A stretch of DNA of 44,414 nucleotides from a bacterium (GCA_026709025.1 JAPOTT010000047.1:1-44414), one strand, 5' to 3'; shown: positions 17,240 through 26,744, counted from the first letter of the stretch. Made by a program: numbers and translations. Notes: generated by a model from the sequence alone, not told the origin.

Positions 17240-19197
17240 TGATGTCCAGCGTGGTTCACACCATCAAACAAGAACGAAAACAACCGCTCAGCAGTTGGCA
17301 CCCCATAGCACTCTGGCGCAGCCGGCCCGAGACCGCCCTAGCAATAGCAGTAGGTGCCATTGCTGTGGCAGGTTTGGTGCTGCGCTTAGTGGAGTTGGCA
17401 GAACGCCCTTTACATCATGACGAGAGCCTAGATGCGTGGTTCTCATGGAAGGTATTAGAGGGCACCTATGAGGGGTATGACCCGGTTTATCACGGCCCGC
17501 TTCGCTTCTATCTAACCGCAGGCTTGTTTTGGCTGTTTGGGGAGTCGCATACTACGGCTCGGCTATGGGCTGTGTTAGCTGGGGTTGGGCTCATCGTGCT
17601 GCCCTGGTTCTTGCGCCGTTGGTTGGGCGCATTAGCCACGGTTGTCGCATCAGCGGTTTTGGCCTTTAGCCCTATATCGCTTTATATGACCCGCTTAGGA
17701 CGCGAAGACGCGTTGATGGCTCTGATCACGCTGGCGTTAATGGTGGTGATTGTTCGCCTTGTTGAACAGCCCCATACGTTTGAACAGCCCCAGAGCCTAT
17801 CCCGATCGCAAATGTGGTTACCCGCAATCATGGGTTTGTTGTTGGCCGCGGGCTTTGCTGTCAAAGAAACCATCTTCATTGTGGTGTTCATCTTTGGGGG
17901 CTTCTTTTTGGTCTTGCTTATTGAACAAGCCGCACAACACAGGTTGCAAGGCCCAGGTGCAGACGTAAGCGGTGGGTGGGTGCAGCGAGCCCGGTGGCAA
18001 GGGTGGGCATGGATGCTGCCCGTTGGTTTGGTGCCCATGGGCATCGCGTTTGCGGTGAGCAGTTACTACGAGGTGGAGGTGTTCTTAACCCTCGGCATCT
18101 ACGGGGTGTTACTGCTAGAGGTTGTCTTGTTGTTGGCTGGCCCGCGCACTATATGGGAGCTACCCATTGTGAGGTCGGTTCGCCGGGTGTCTGGGCGGGC
18201 TTGGCTGTTGGGCGCAGGGGTATTTTTGTTCTTCTTTGCGCTGTGGTTCACCGTTTTTTTTCAGCAGATGGGGGGCTTTTGGGATGGCTTCACCGAAGGC
18301 ATCACTTATTGGCGAGGTGAACAGGACACCAATCGGGGTGGCGAGCGTTGGCACTACTATCTCTACACGGTGCCGTTGTATGAGTATTTGGTTTGTGTGT
18401 TGGCTGCTGTGGGCGCTTGGCAGGTATTCCGCAAGCCCACCTCTTTAGGCAAGTTCATGTTGTGGACAGCGGTGGCAAGTTGGTTTTCTTACAGTTGGGC
18501 TAGCGAACGCTTTCCGTGGTTGGCGCTTCATCTAGTGGTGCCGATGGCGTTTTTGGCTGGCTTTGGCATAGAGGCGCTTTGGCAGAGGGCCAAACGGGCC
18601 TGGATGACAATTTCTTCGATATCAGTTCGGGCGCTAGCCGGAAGTATTGCTGGTGTGGTGGTGCTGGGTTTGGTGGTATCCACGTTGTTTTTTTCTTGGC
18701 GTGTGAACTATCAGAACCAGCGTATGCCCGCAGAGCTGCTTACCCAAGTACATACTACACATGATTATCTAGACACCGTGAGGCGCATCGAAGCCCTAAA
18801 CCGCTACGCCAGCCAAGTTGGTCACGAACCGGTTACGGTGGCCATAGATACCACGCTTTCTGTGCCCAACCTGTGGTATTTTCGCAAGTATCCAAGCTTA
18901 AGTTGGGCCGATACCAACTCTGCCGCGTCTGTAACCGCAGATTTTGTGCTGCACGCTACTGAGAGTGACTTTGAGGGCGCTGGAGCCAATTTAGCAGATT
19001 ACAGCACAACTAGGCTGGCGCTGCGCGACTGGTGGGCACCGCAGTTTGATTCTTACCACGATGGTTGGTTCTCAGGTTGGGCTCGCTGGCTAGTGAACCG
19101 AGAGGTGTGGAACGAAAACACCCTAGGCAGCTACGACTTTTACCTCTCGGTAAGCCCCAGAGCACTCACCTTAGAATCCGAACTCCCCTTCAGTTAG
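17239..19197 (+). CDS. Agl23-like GT-C membrane protein (TIGR03663 family)
   Basis: A 652-aa polytopic membrane protein of the TIGR03663 group, named from archaeal 'flippase activity-associated protein Agl23' and related to PMT/ArnT GT-C enzymes. After a cytoplasmic N-terminus and a first helix comes LAERPLHHDESLDAWFSW, with the acidic pair typical of GT-C first loops. YHGPLRFYLTAGLFWLFGESHTTARL and SPISLYMTRLGREDALMAL follow. Around eleven further membrane spans lead to a soluble C-terminal region (VNYQNQRMPAELL to the end). A GTG at 17239 overlaps the upstream TAG, and an ATG immediately follows at 17242; either could be used. The tight coupling suggests a two-protein glycan-transfer step at the membrane. 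Family assignment is from remembered motifs. Confidence 0.72.
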   Translation: MMSSVVHTIKQERKQPLSSWHPIALWRSRPETALAIAVGAIAVAGLVLRLVELAERPLHHDESLDAWFSWKVLEGTYEGYDPVYHGPLRFYLTAGLFWLFGESHTTARLWAVLAGVGLIVLPWFLRRWLGALATVVASAVLAFSPISLYMTRLGREDALMALITLALMVVIVRLVEQPHTFEQPQSLSRSQMWLPAIMGLLLAAGFAVKETIFIVVFIFGGFFLVLLIEQAAQHRLQGPGADVSGGWVQRARWQGWAWMLPVGLVPMGIAFAVSSYYEVEVFLTLGIYGVLLLEVVLLLAGPRTIWELPIVRSVRRVSGRAWLLGAGVFLFFFALWFTVFFQQMGGFWDGFTEGITYWRGEQDTNRGGERWHYYLYTVPLYEYLVCVLAAVGAWQVFRKPTSLGKFMLWTAVASWFSYSWASERFPWLALHLVVPMAFLAGFGIEALWQRAKRAWMTISSISVRALAGSIAGVVVLGLVVSTLFFSWRVNYQNQRMPAELLTQVHTTHDYLDTVRRIEALNRYASQVGHEPVTVAIDTTLSVPNLWYFRKYPSLSWADTNSAASVTADFVLHATESDFEGAGANLADYSTTRLALRDWWAPQFDSYHDGWFSGWARWLVNREVWNENTLGSYDFYLSVSPRALTLESELPFS

Positions 19198-19298
19198 CTA
19201 CGCGCACGAACGGGAGCATGCAGTAATTCGGGAAAAGTTCGTTTGAGGTATTGGTCAAAGCGGGGCACTGTACCAAGCAGGTTTTCTTTTTTTTCTTA

Positions 19299-19321
19299 GG
19301 TTTTTTGAATTTCAAAAAACC
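19299..19321. terminator. Palindromic bidirectional terminator between convergent genes
   Basis: An 11-bp perfect inverted repeat, GGTTTTTTGAA / TTCAAAAAACC with a single central base, lies between the convergent Agl23-like and mycoredoxin genes. It is preceded by a T-rich run and followed by A-rich sequence. As RNA, the inner pairs would open to form the loop, and the flanking U-tract serves either direction. Its position midway between two convergent stop codons supports a shared terminator. Confidence 0.6.
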
Positions 19322-19340
19322 ACAAAAACTTTAATAAAGT

Positions 19341-19679
19341 CTATGTTTGTCCGCCGAGGATTCGGTTGAGAGTTTTTGTGATTTTGGTGGGCTGAGGGGG
19401 TTCGTAGCCTACAGGTACTAGGTGTGGGGCTTGGTCTGTCAGAACTGCCATTACCTGTGCGGGAGTGGGGTTTACCATTGATGTGTTGCCCACAACCACG
19501 GTGGGCACCGTCTCGTTGCCGTTGGCTACTGAGCGCACCGTGGCGGCTGCTTCAGGTTCATCCCAGATGTTGTGCATGTCTAGGGGCACTTCAAGGGAGG
19601 TCAGCGAGCGGTGGAGTCTGTTGCAAAAGCCACAGCCTGGCCGCCAATAGAACGTAACAGCTTCAATTTCTTCGTTCAT
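19341..19679 (-). CDS. Mycoredoxin / glutaredoxin-like protein
   Basis: Small thiol-disulphide oxidoreductase (112 aa) of the mycoredoxin type, which in actinobacteria reduces mycothiol-protein mixed disulphides. It opens with VTFYWRPGCGFCNRLHRSL: a CGFC active site (C16, C19) in the thioredoxin fold. The cis-Pro motif NGNETVPTVVVGNTSMVNP follows, then a helix PAQVMAVL. The extra ~25 residues after the domain are basic and unstructured-looking. It starts 8 bp after a gene for a probable mycothiol-dependent enzyme and is almost certainly co-transcribed with it. Together the two genes indicate a mycothiol-using host. A general glutaredoxin (NrdH type) is the alternative, but the neighbour favours mycoredoxin. 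Confidence 0.82.
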   Translation of the reverse strand: MNEEIEAVTFYWRPGCGFCNRLHRSLTSLEVPLDMHNIWDEPEAAATVRSVANGNETVPTVVVGNTSMVNPTPAQVMAVLTDQAPHLVPVGYEPPQPTKITKTLNRILGGQT

Positions 19680-19687
19680 AAGATCCC

Positions 19688-20485
19688 TTACATCATATAA
19701 GGCAAGGCCAGCACTACCCGTTCGCCGATTACAGCATCGCCGCTAACGGTTACTAGCCCTTTGGTTAGCGCGCCTGCGGGCTCGATCCGACCGTTGCACA
19801 AGGCATTGTAGTTATCTATGTTGCTGTGGATTGTGACGGTTGGGTTGGCTGATGGGTGAGATGGTTTGGCCCGCCCATCGGTTACGGCAATGCCTCGTGG
19901 TCCCGCAGCATCGCCCTCAATAGCAAACACAACCGTGCTGGCTTCTGGGGCCGCAGCTTTCTTGCCCACCACAAAGCCCATGTTGCGGTGGTGCCAATCC
20001 AAACAGTGCTGCACTACCGGGCCGCTGAGGTGCCCCGGCATACCAAGTGCGCGGCGCATGTCTTGTTCGTGTGCCCAACAGTCGAACACCCGAATCTCCA
20101 TAAAAGTGCGATACGGAGCATCACCGATTGGGCTAAAACCCACCTCGTCCCACTTCGCCGGTTGGAGCGCTCGCAGCATAGCTAGTCGCTTGTTGCAGGC
20201 ATCAACCATCTCAGCTAGAACCTCCGCGCCAGCGCTAGAGCGTCTGAGTGTAATCTGCGCCTCGTTAAACGCAGCGATATCGCCTAGGGTGCTATCTGCA
20301 ACGGGAGGCTCTGGTTTTTCTCCCAGCAGCATGCACTCTAGGCCCACGATGTGGCTAACCTGATCCCGCACCGACCATCCTGGGCATTCGGTAGCGGTAT
20401 TCCACTGCTCTTCTGTGAGGCAAGCACCTAGCGTCTCAATAGAGCCCCATACGGTTTCTAGTAGGTTGATAACTGGTTCGCTCAT
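19688..20485 (-). CDS. Maleylpyruvate isomerase-family mycothiol-dependent enzyme
   Basis: Member of the MDMPI/DinB-like superfamily (265 aa), many of which use mycothiol as thiol cofactor. The N-terminal four-helix bundle shows LTEEQWNTATECPGWSVRDQVSHIVGLECMLLG, in which the conserved CPGWSVRDQVSHI segment supplies the metal-binding His. The second His region is RVFDCWAHEQDMRRALGMPGH, matching the third ligand of DinB folds. The C-terminal ~80 residues (VVFAIEGDAAGPRGIAVTDG to the end) are the SCP2-like MDMPI C-terminal domain. The annotation names only the family: true maleylpyruvate isomerase activity needs an aromatic-degradation context, and none is present here. Upstream of, and coupled to, mycoredoxin. 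Confidence 0.8.
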   Translation of the reverse strand: MSEPVINLLETVWGSIETLGACLTEEQWNTATECPGWSVRDQVSHIVGLECMLLGEKPEPPVADSTLGDIAAFNEAQITLRRSSAGAEVLAEMVDACNKRLAMLRALQPAKWDEVGFSPIGDAPYRTFMEIRVFDCWAHEQDMRRALGMPGHLSGPVVQHCLDWHHRNMGFVVGKKAAAPEASTVVFAIEGDAAGPRGIAVTDGRAKPSHPSANPTVTIHSNIDNYNALCNGRIEPAGALTKGLVTVSGDAVIGERVVLALPYMM

Positions 20486-20597
20486 GGCGTTTGCTGTGCA
20501 GGTAGTTGGAGGTGGACTAGCAGTTTGAGGTTCTCCATCTCAACAGCGCGGATCTGGGTTTTTGGCAGCATAGCGCTCATCAGTTTGGGTCTGTTTA

Positions 20598-21329
20598 TCA
20601 ACTTGGGTCTGCGGTGAAGGTACGGGCATCTTCATTTAGCTTGGCGCGTATCGACTCTGCAACTGGTTTGCGAACAGCTCTACGGGAGCCCCTAAATGCC
20701 CTTAGCGACAGATATTCGGCTAGTTCTTGAGCCTCGGTTAGCGCCGCGCTCTCAAGATCTTCTTGAGCCACTACTTTGTCTATAAAGCCCACATCGGCGG
20801 CTTGTTGCGGCGAGTACAAGCGGGCCAAGAAAATAGCCGATTGAACATGGCGTATAGATAGTCGGTCACGAGCTAACTCCACTACCGAACGGGGCATCGC
20901 CATGCCCAAGGCCGTTTCGTTCATTCCAATCTTGGCTTCCACGTCGGCCCCGATGCACACATCGCTGCACATCAACATGATGGCACCAGCACCGAGGGCA
21001 TGGCCGGTACAGGCAACAATCACCGGCATGGGGAACTCGTACTGCCGCAAGAAGAGCTCCATGCCATCGTGAAACAACTTCCCAGCTGATTCCACGCTAG
21101 ACCTGATGGTTTTTAGGTCGAACCCGGCGGTAAACACACCCGGGCGGCCAATCATCACAACTGCTTTGGCCTCCTCTTCGGCGCGGTCTAGAGCCTCATG
21201 CATGGCAGCAATGGTGTCGTGAGACAGCACGTTTACTTTGGTGTCGTCCCACTTGATGAGGGCCACATCGTTAGATATCTCACAGGTAATGAAGGGGCTA
21301 GAGGTAGAAGGGTTTGCCATAGCTGCCAC
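20598..21329 (-). CDS. Enoyl-CoA hydratase/isomerase family protein (crotonase)
   Basis: Crotonase-fold enzyme (243 aa from this start). The first oxyanion-hole segment is IGRPGVFTAGFDLKTI, where FSAGxD is the usual form. The second is VIVACTGHALGAGAIMLMCSDVCIGAD, followed by AKIGMNETALGMAMPRSVVELARDRL. The glutamates of true hydratases (for example in the E-x-x-L-G-L segment) are partly changed here to ETALGMA, so hydratase, isomerase or hydrolase activity cannot be distinguished. I start at GTG 21329, which has GAGGGG five bases upstream. A longer form to 21386 is open but has no ribosome-binding site and would overlap the promoter side of the divergent ABC exporter. Substrate unknown. Confidence 0.8.
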   Translation of the reverse strand: MAAMANPSTSSPFITCEISNDVALIKWDDTKVNVLSHDTIAAMHEALDRAEEEAKAVVMIGRPGVFTAGFDLKTIRSSVESAGKLFHDGMELFLRQYEFPMPVIVACTGHALGAGAIMLMCSDVCIGADVEAKIGMNETALGMAMPRSVVELARDRLSIRHVQSAIFLARLYSPQQAADVGFIDKVVAQEDLESAALTEAQELAEYLSLRAFRGSRRAVRKPVAESIRAKLNEDARTFTADPS

Positions 21330-21393
21330 AATAACCCCTCGGGTAATCCCGGAGGCCAAGCTCAGGGAACTATTTGCAGTGAGCACAGTTGGT

Positions 21394-22371
21394 ATGGGGG
21401 GTATTAGTTTGCTGATAACCTCTGAGTTTGTGGTTGCTGCGATCTCTGCTCAACAGTTGCGCCGTACCTATGGTGATGTAGTAGCGGTGGACTCGGTAGA
21501 CCTAGAGGTGCAATCCGGTGAGGTGTATGGCTTTTTGGGGCCAAACGGGGCTGGCAAGTCTACGGTGGTGAGGATGCTATGCACTTTGGCATCCATGACC
21601 TCTGGCAGAGCCACGGTAGCGGGTTACGACGTTCACACCCAGGGCGATCAAGTGCGCTTGAGCATCGGTGTGGCCTTGCAAGATGCCGCCCTAGACGGCA
21701 AGCTCACGGGTCGTGAAACGTTGATGTTGCAAGGGCGCTATTACGGCCTCAGCAAGCAGGCAATTGCAACCAGGATGGAGGAGGTTGCTCCTTTGTTAGA
21801 TATGGCTGCTATTGACCGCAAGGTGTCTACCTATTCTGGCGGCATGAAGCGTCGCTTAGATTTGGCTGCAGCACTAATGCACAACCCTGAGGTGCTGTTT
21901 TTAGATGAACCCACTACCGGTTTAGACCCAATCAGCCGTGCGGTGGTGTGGGATCAGGTGCGCAATCTCAACCGCAAGCTAGGCATGACTATATTTCTCA
22001 CCACACAGTACTTGGAGGAGGCCGATGCGCTAACCCACAGGGTGGGCATTTTGAACGAGGGGCTTTTGGTGGCTGAGGGCACACCTGTGGAACTGAAACG
22101 CAAGGTGGGCGCAGATGTGGTGGTGGCTCGAGTAGGGGCCGATCCCGCTAAAGCCGCCGAAGCGATATCTGCGGTAACCGGTATCAGCAACGTAGAGGTT
22201 TACGGCAACGAGGTAAGCGCCGCCACTGCCGATGGAGCTTCGGTGGTGAGTTCTGTGGCGGTGGCGTTGTCGAGTGCTGGTGTGGAGGTGGCCGAGTTGT
22301 CTATCCGTCCCACCACGCTAGATGATGTGTTTTTGGAGATGACCGGCGCTCGAATTGAGGTAGAAGAATGA
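21394..22371 (+). CDS. ABC transporter ATP-binding protein, DrrA-like
   Basis: ATPase of an ABC-2 exporter in the DrrA (daunorubicin-resistance) subfamily. Order of motifs: [21 protein letters not shown], Walker [19 protein letters not shown]-loop [15 protein letters not shown], signature [15 protein letters not shown], Walker [15 protein letters not shown], then H-loop-position region [15 protein letters not shown] (Q replaces the usual His). The ~110-residue C-terminal domain ending in [12 protein letters not shown] is typical of DrrA. The start is uncertain: I use ATG 21394, GTG 21430 begins nearer the conserved domain, and the frame is open to 21238, antisense to the crotonase. Its stop overlaps the permease start by 4 bp (ATGA). 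Confidence 0.85.
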   Translation: MGGISLLITSEFVVAAISAQQLRRTYGDVVAVDSVDLEVQSGEVYGFLGPNGAGKSTVVRMLCTLASMTSGRATVAGYDVHTQGDQVRLSIGVALQDAALDGKLTGRETLMLQGRYYGLSKQAIATRMEEVAPLLDMAAIDRKVSTYSGGMKRRLDLAAALMHNPEVLFLDEPTTGLDPISRAVVWDQVRNLNRKLGMTIFLTTQYLEEADALTHRVGILNEGLLVAEGTPVELKRKVGADVVVARVGADPAKAAEAISAVTGISNVEVYGNEVSAATADGASVVSSVAVALSSAGVEVAELSIRPTTLDDVFLEMTGARIEVEE

Positions 22372-23198
22372 GCGAAGCTGTGGTAGCTCCTCCAGCGCCA
22401 CAGAGCCCGCCTAGCACGGCCATTCGGGCCCGCCCGTCGGGGTTCTTTAGCGACGTTGCTTCGGTGGCAAATCGGGCTTTGCGGCTGTTGCCCCGAGATT
22501 TAGAAACCATTTTGCCAGCGCTGATCGTCCCGTTGTTCTTTTTTGTGGTCACCATCGGGGCCATTCAGAACTTAGCTGGCGATGCAGTCCCTGGTTTTGA
22601 CTACAAAGCCTTTCAGTTGCCCGTAGCAATTATGACAGCAGTTACCGGCATGTCTCGGGCTAACTCTTTGGTGGTAGACATCGTCAACGGCTACTTCGAC
22701 AGGTTGCTCATGACCCCAATCAACCGTTACGCCCTGTTGTTAGGACTGATGGTGGCCGACATGGTGTTGTTCTTGGTGCTTGCCACGCCTGTGCTGGTGC
22801 TGGGCTTTGCCATCGGAGTGAGCTTTGGGGCCACCGGCGTGTTGGGCGTGCTGGTGTTTATGCTGTTTGGGGCATTTTGGGGTTTGGCTTACACCGGTTT
22901 TCCCTACGCCATAGCTCTTAGAACCGGCAATCCTGGAGCGGTCAACTCCAGTTTCTTGTTGTTTTTCCCATTCATGTTCCTAACCACTGCCTGGGTGAGC
23001 CGGGAGGTTATGACAGATTGGCTAGCTGCTATTACTTGGTTCAACCCTATGACCTACGCACTAGAAGCTATGAGATCGTTATTTTTGGGTTGGGACGGTT
23101 GGGCGCTGGGGCGAGGGATTTTTGCGGTGAGCATCGTGGGCCTTTTGGCCCAAACCTTGGCCTTTAGATCTCTCAACGGACGTGTCCGTCGTGGCTGA
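22368..23198 (+). CDS. ABC-2 type transporter permease, DrrB-like
   Basis: Membrane partner of the upstream DrrA-like ATPase (276 aa). It has the ABC-2 permease layout of six hydrophobic segments. A cytoplasmic N-terminus (SVANRALRLLPRDLETILPALIVPLFFFVVTIGAI) leads to a large first loop. GYFDRLLMTPINRYALLLGLMVADMV matches the conserved amphipathic EKERGT-like coupling region, and LTTAWVSREVMTDWLAAITWFNPMTYALEAMRSL matches the family's C-terminal signature. The ATGA overlap with the ATPase gene implies coupled translation and a 2+2 complex. The cargo is unknown; lipids, small metabolites and drugs are all exported by this group. Confidence 0.85.
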   Translation: MSEAVVAPPAPQSPPSTAIRARPSGFFSDVASVANRALRLLPRDLETILPALIVPLFFFVVTIGAIQNLAGDAVPGFDYKAFQLPVAIMTAVTGMSRANSLVVDIVNGYFDRLLMTPINRYALLLGLMVADMVLFLVLATPVLVLGFAIGVSFGATGVLGVLVFMLFGAFWGLAYTGFPYAIALRTGNPGAVNSSFLLFFPFMFLTTAWVSREVMTDWLAAITWFNPMTYALEAMRSLFLGWDGWALGRGIFAVSIVGLLAQTLAFRSLNGRVRRG

Positions 23199-23289
23199 CT
23201 GCCGGGCGGGGGCGTGGCTGCATACCGCAAGGTTGTGGTGTTGGCTGTGTTGTTGGGGTGCAGAGTCGGGCAGGGTCGGGTAGCCTGAA

Positions 23290-23916
23290 GTGGTGAGCGA
23301 AACAGTCCAAGCCCAATTGTTTGAGGTCACCGAGGCTGCCATTGCCAAGGTGCTAGAGATACGGTCTAGCGAAGACAACCCCGAAGAGTTGGGTCTTCGC
23401 ATTGAGATCACAGGGGTTAGCGGGGCCGATTACACCTACGACCTAGCCTTTGAAGAGATCGCCGCTTGCAGCGAAGGGCATCGTCACATTGTGACCGAGG
23501 GGCTCGCCATCATGATCCCCGAGGATTCGGTAACCAACTTAAGCGGTGCCACTTTGGATCTGCCCAACAATCCCATGCAAGGTGGCCTTGTTATCCGTAA
23601 TCCCAACAAGCCCGATTTGCTTGCCGGAGCCAACTTGGAGTTGTCCGGCACACTGCCAGAGCAACTACAGCAACTCTTGGATCAGCACATCAACCCGTCT
23701 TTGGCCTCTCACGGTGGCTTTGCGGCCCTGAAGGGGGTAGATGGTGCCACTGCTTACATCACCATGGGTGGTGGCTGTCAGGGTTGCGCCATGAGCGCGG
23801 CCACCCTCCGAGAGGGCATCACCGTCATGATCACCGAAGCCATCCCTGAGATCACCGATGTGGTAGATGTAACCGACCATGAAGCAGGAGACAACCCCTA
23901 CTTCTCCCGAACCTAA
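23290..23916 (+). CDS. nfuA: NfuA-like Fe-S cluster carrier (A-type domain plus NifU domain)
   Basis: Two-domain iron-sulphur carrier protein (208 aa) that receives Fe-S clusters from the assembly machinery and hands them to client proteins. The N-terminal ~100 residues (VTEAAIAKVLEIRSSED...GLRIEITGVSGADYTYDLAF) are a degenerate HesB/IscA-type domain without the three cluster Cys, as in E. coli NfuA. The C-terminal NifU domain is LLDQHINPSLASHGGFAALKGVDG...MGGGCQGCAMSAATLREGI, with the cluster-binding CxxC at C163/C166. Two GTG codons stand in tandem at the start (23290, 23293), and no strong ribosome-binding site is visible. It precedes the UvrD-HRDC gene by 74 bp. Confidence 0.87.
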   Translation: MVSETVQAQLFEVTEAAIAKVLEIRSSEDNPEELGLRIEITGVSGADYTYDLAFEEIAACSEGHRHIVTEGLAIMIPEDSVTNLSGATLDLPNNPMQGGLVIRNPNKPDLLAGANLELSGTLPEQLQQLLDQHINPSLASHGGFAALKGVDGATAYITMGGGCQGCAMSAATLREGITVMITEAIPEITDVVDVTDHEAGDNPYFSRT

Positions 23917-23990
23917 AAGCAATCCCCCACTCAGATATTTGATTACTGAGGGCGTTGCCGCCTCGTCTGTAAAATGCTAGGCGGAGTGCT

Positions 23991-26729
23991 GTGAGAGGGC
24001 CTGAGTGCCTCGGCAGGAGCGTGCTGGTGAATGCTGGGCAGCCTACGCCGAGAGAGTGGGAGGGTTGTCGGCGGATTTTGGTGCAAGCTGAGCAGGTGGG
24101 TTCTAATTTGGGTCGGGAACTCAGAGCGGCATGGGTAAAGCGCAAGCCGATGGTGATCGAACTCGAAGGTGAGCTACCACCTGCCGAGCCGGTGATGCAT
24201 GCTCCATGGTGGGCACTCAAGGCAGGTTTTACCATGTCCGACGAGGTGCTTCGCTATCTGCTGAGTTCCAACACCGTGGATTGGCGCGATCCCGAACAGC
24301 CTCGGTTTGAGCCCATAGAGCGGGCGCTTGCCGTGGGTGCCCGGCAGGCCGAGCCCCACGAGCCCGGTGACGTGCTAACCGATGCTGGGCTAGCGTGGTG
24401 CGATGGCGGCCCGTTTGTTGCGTTCGCCGCTACAGAGCTTGGTACAGGGTGTGTTGGAGTTATCCCGGCAGTGCATTTAGCGATTGGCAGCCTGGCCACG
24501 CTTACCGCAACTTCTCCTCAGGCCGACTTGGCCGAAGATCAGCGGGCTGCAGTCGGCCACGGGGGTGGGGCCGCTTGCATCGTGGCCCCGGCTGGGTCGG
24601 GTAAGACGAGGGTGCTCACCGAGCGAGCCCGTTATCTGGTAGGCGACCTCGGCGTAGACCCCCAAGCTGTTTGCCTAGTGGCGTTTAACGTGCGGGCCCG
24701 GGCTGAGATGCAAGAGCGCACCGCCGATTTGCATGGCCTTCAGGTGCGAACGCTAAACAGCCTAGCGCTGGCTATTTGCAACGGCACTGGGCCGTTTGCC
24801 CGCCCCCAAAATCATGGTCGGGTTGAGGTGGTAGACGAGCTAGAGGTGCGGGATCTGCTCAGCAGTATGGTGCCTCGCAAACGCAAGGCCATGACCGACC
24901 AGATTGCTCCGTGGATCGAGGCATTGGGCGCGTCCCGCCTAGGTTTGCGCGATCCCAAAGACACAGAACGCGACTTTCACCCAGACGTGCCTGATTTCGC
25001 GGAGATTGCGCCTCAGTATGTTGAGAAGCTGGCGGAGCGTGCCCTAGTGGACTTCGACCAGCAAATCATTCGAGCCATCGAAATTTTGCTGAGCGATACC
25101 TATGCCCGAACTGCCGCCCGCCGCGCTTGTGGCATCCTGCTGGTGGACGAGTTCCAAGACCTCACGCCAGCCCATCTGCTGCTAGTGCGGTTGCTGGCCG
25201 GGCCGCGCGCCGACGTGTTTGGGGTGGGTGACGATGACCAGACCATCTACGGCTATTCGGGTGCTTCTCCCAAATGGTTGATCCAATATGGGAGGTACTT
25301 TCCTGGGGCTAAGCGCCATGAACTGCACGTTAACTACCGTTGCCCGCCGAAGGTGGTGGATGCTGCCTGCAACCTCCTCAGTCACAATCGCCACCGCATA
25401 AACAAGCAGATCACCGCAGCGACCACTCGGCCTCGCCGTGAAACAAGCAGCACAGGTACACCAAGCAGCGCAATCAGCATTAAGACCGCTCCTGATCCAG
25501 CGCCAGAGTTGCGCCGAACTGTGGAGTTACTGCTAGAGAGTGGTGCTGTGCCCACAGAAATCGCCGTCCTAACTAGGGTGAACAGCACACTGCTAGTTCC
25601 TCAGATTGTGCTGGGCGACATAGGGGTGCTGGCCAACCAGCCCGTGGGCCGCCGCTTTTTGGAGCGCACCGGGGTGGCTGCTGCACTGGCCTGGCTAGAC
25701 ATTGCAACTGCCCCAGAGCGAACTCTGCCGCCCTCCGCGCTGGTGGATGCGGCCCGTCGTCCGCCCAGGGGTATCTCTCCCCGAGCGATCGAGTGGATTG
25801 CCGAGCAGCAGAGCACCTCACAACTCAAGGCTCTGGCCAGCAGAATCAGAGACGAGCGGTCTTCCAAGAAAGTTAGGGAGTTTGCCGAAGATGTGGAGAT
25901 GTTGCGCTCTAGGTTCAAGGGGGCACATGGTCCGGCCACCACTCGGTCGCTGCTGGAGGCGGTGCGAGACGACATGGGCCTCGGTGGCAGCTTGGACACC
26001 CGGTTGGATGCATCTCGTCGATCTGTAGACCGCTCGGCCCACGGCGATGATCTGCGCGCCCTCATCTCAGTTGCTCATCTGCATCCCAATCCGGCCGATT
26101 TTCGGCAGTGGCTGACCGAACGCCTGCCAGACGGGTTTGAAAGCGCAAGCGTTAGCAAAAGCAGTGATTCGGCTGTTCAGTTGGCCACCGTCCACAAGGT
26201 GAAGGGTCGGGAATGGCCTCATGTGATCGTCTATGAGGCATCCAAAGGGCTGATGCCCCATCGCTTGGCTGGCGACATTGAAGAGGAAAGGCGGGTGTTT
26301 CATGTGGCGATTACCCGGTGTTCGGAGTCTGTTACCATCGTCTGCGGCGACCAGCCCACCGATTTTATAGTCGAGTTGACCACCCGCTATGAGCCACTAC
26401 CCGAGCCTGCACCAAAGGCCAAGACCGGCTCGCCCCTAGTTTACGCTGGAACAGCGTGGCCAGCGCCGAAAGCCAAGACCGATTCGCCTCTCACCAACCC
26501 GATGGGGGCAGCAGCGTTTGAGGCTCTGAGAGCATGGAGGCTTAAGCGCAGCCGGGCCGATGGTGTACCCGCCTTTGTTGTGTTCAGCAACGCCACATTA
26601 ATAGAATTGTCCACCCACCGTCCCACAACCGATGCTGGTTTGCGGGCTGTTAGCGGTATCGGCCCTGCCAAGCTAGCTGCCTATGGTGAAGAGGTAAAGG
26701 AAGTTCTAAAGCAAATAGTCAATCGCTAA
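23991..26729 (+). CDS. UvrD/Rep-type DNA helicase with N-terminal extension and C-terminal HRDC domain
   Basis: Superfamily 1A 3'-5' DNA helicase (912 aa) for DNA repair or replication restart. The first ~190 residues form an extension that I do not recognise (hydrophobic patches, GELPPAEPVMHAPWWALKAG). The helicase proper begins EDQRAAVGHGGGAACIVAPAGSGKTRVL (Walker A, K205), then VLLVDEFQDLTP (D386/E387), GVGDDDQTIYGYSGA, VNYRCP, VQLATVHKVKGREWPHV and EEERRVFHVAITR. A linker with two near-identical PAPKAKT(G/D)SPL segments separates it from an HRDC domain (FEALRAWRLKRSRADGVPAFVVFSNATLIELS to GIGPAKLAAYGEEV). HRDC-bearing UvrD proteins are the UvrD2 type of actinobacteria. GTG 23991 has GGAG about eight bases upstream. 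Confidence 0.87.
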   Translation: MRGPECLGRSVLVNAGQPTPREWEGCRRILVQAEQVGSNLGRELRAAWVKRKPMVIELEGELPPAEPVMHAPWWALKAGFTMSDEVLRYLLSSNTVDWRDPEQPRFEPIERALAVGARQAEPHEPGDVLTDAGLAWCDGGPFVAFAATELGTGCVGVIPAVHLAIGSLATLTATSPQADLAEDQRAAVGHGGGAACIVAPAGSGKTRVLTERARYLVGDLGVDPQAVCLVAFNVRARAEMQERTADLHGLQVRTLNSLALAICNGTGPFARPQNHGRVEVVDELEVRDLLSSMVPRKRKAMTDQIAPWIEALGASRLGLRDPKDTERDFHPDVPDFAEIAPQYVEKLAERALVDFDQQIIRAIEILLSDTYARTAARRACGILLVDEFQDLTPAHLLLVRLLAGPRADVFGVGDDDQTIYGYSGASPKWLIQYGRYFPGAKRHELHVNYRCPPKVVDAACNLLSHNRHRINKQITAATTRPRRETSSTGTPSSAISIKTAPDPAPELRRTVELLLESGAVPTEIAVLTRVNSTLLVPQIVLGDIGVLANQPVGRRFLERTGVAAALAWLDIATAPERTLPPSALVDAARRPPRGISPRAIEWIAEQQSTSQLKALASRIRDERSSKKVREFAEDVEMLRSRFKGAHGPATTRSLLEAVRDDMGLGGSLDTRLDASRRSVDRSAHGDDLRALISVAHLHPNPADFRQWLTERLPDGFESASVSKSSDSAVQLATVHKVKGREWPHVIVYEASKGLMPHRLAGDIEEERRVFHVAITRCSESVTIVCGDQPTDFIVELTTRYEPLPEPAPKAKTGSPLVYAGTAWPAPKAKTDSPLTNPMGAAAFEALRAWRLKRSRADGVPAFVVFSNATLIELSTHRPTTDAGLRAVSGIGPAKLAAYGEEVKEVLKQIVNR

Positions 26730-26744
26730 GCGCGTGGTTGGTGG

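Noticed and set aside
21238-21393. Longer N-terminus of the DrrA-like ATPase
   Set aside because: The extra residues are antisense to the crotonase start, have no similarity to ABC proteins and no ribosome-binding site.
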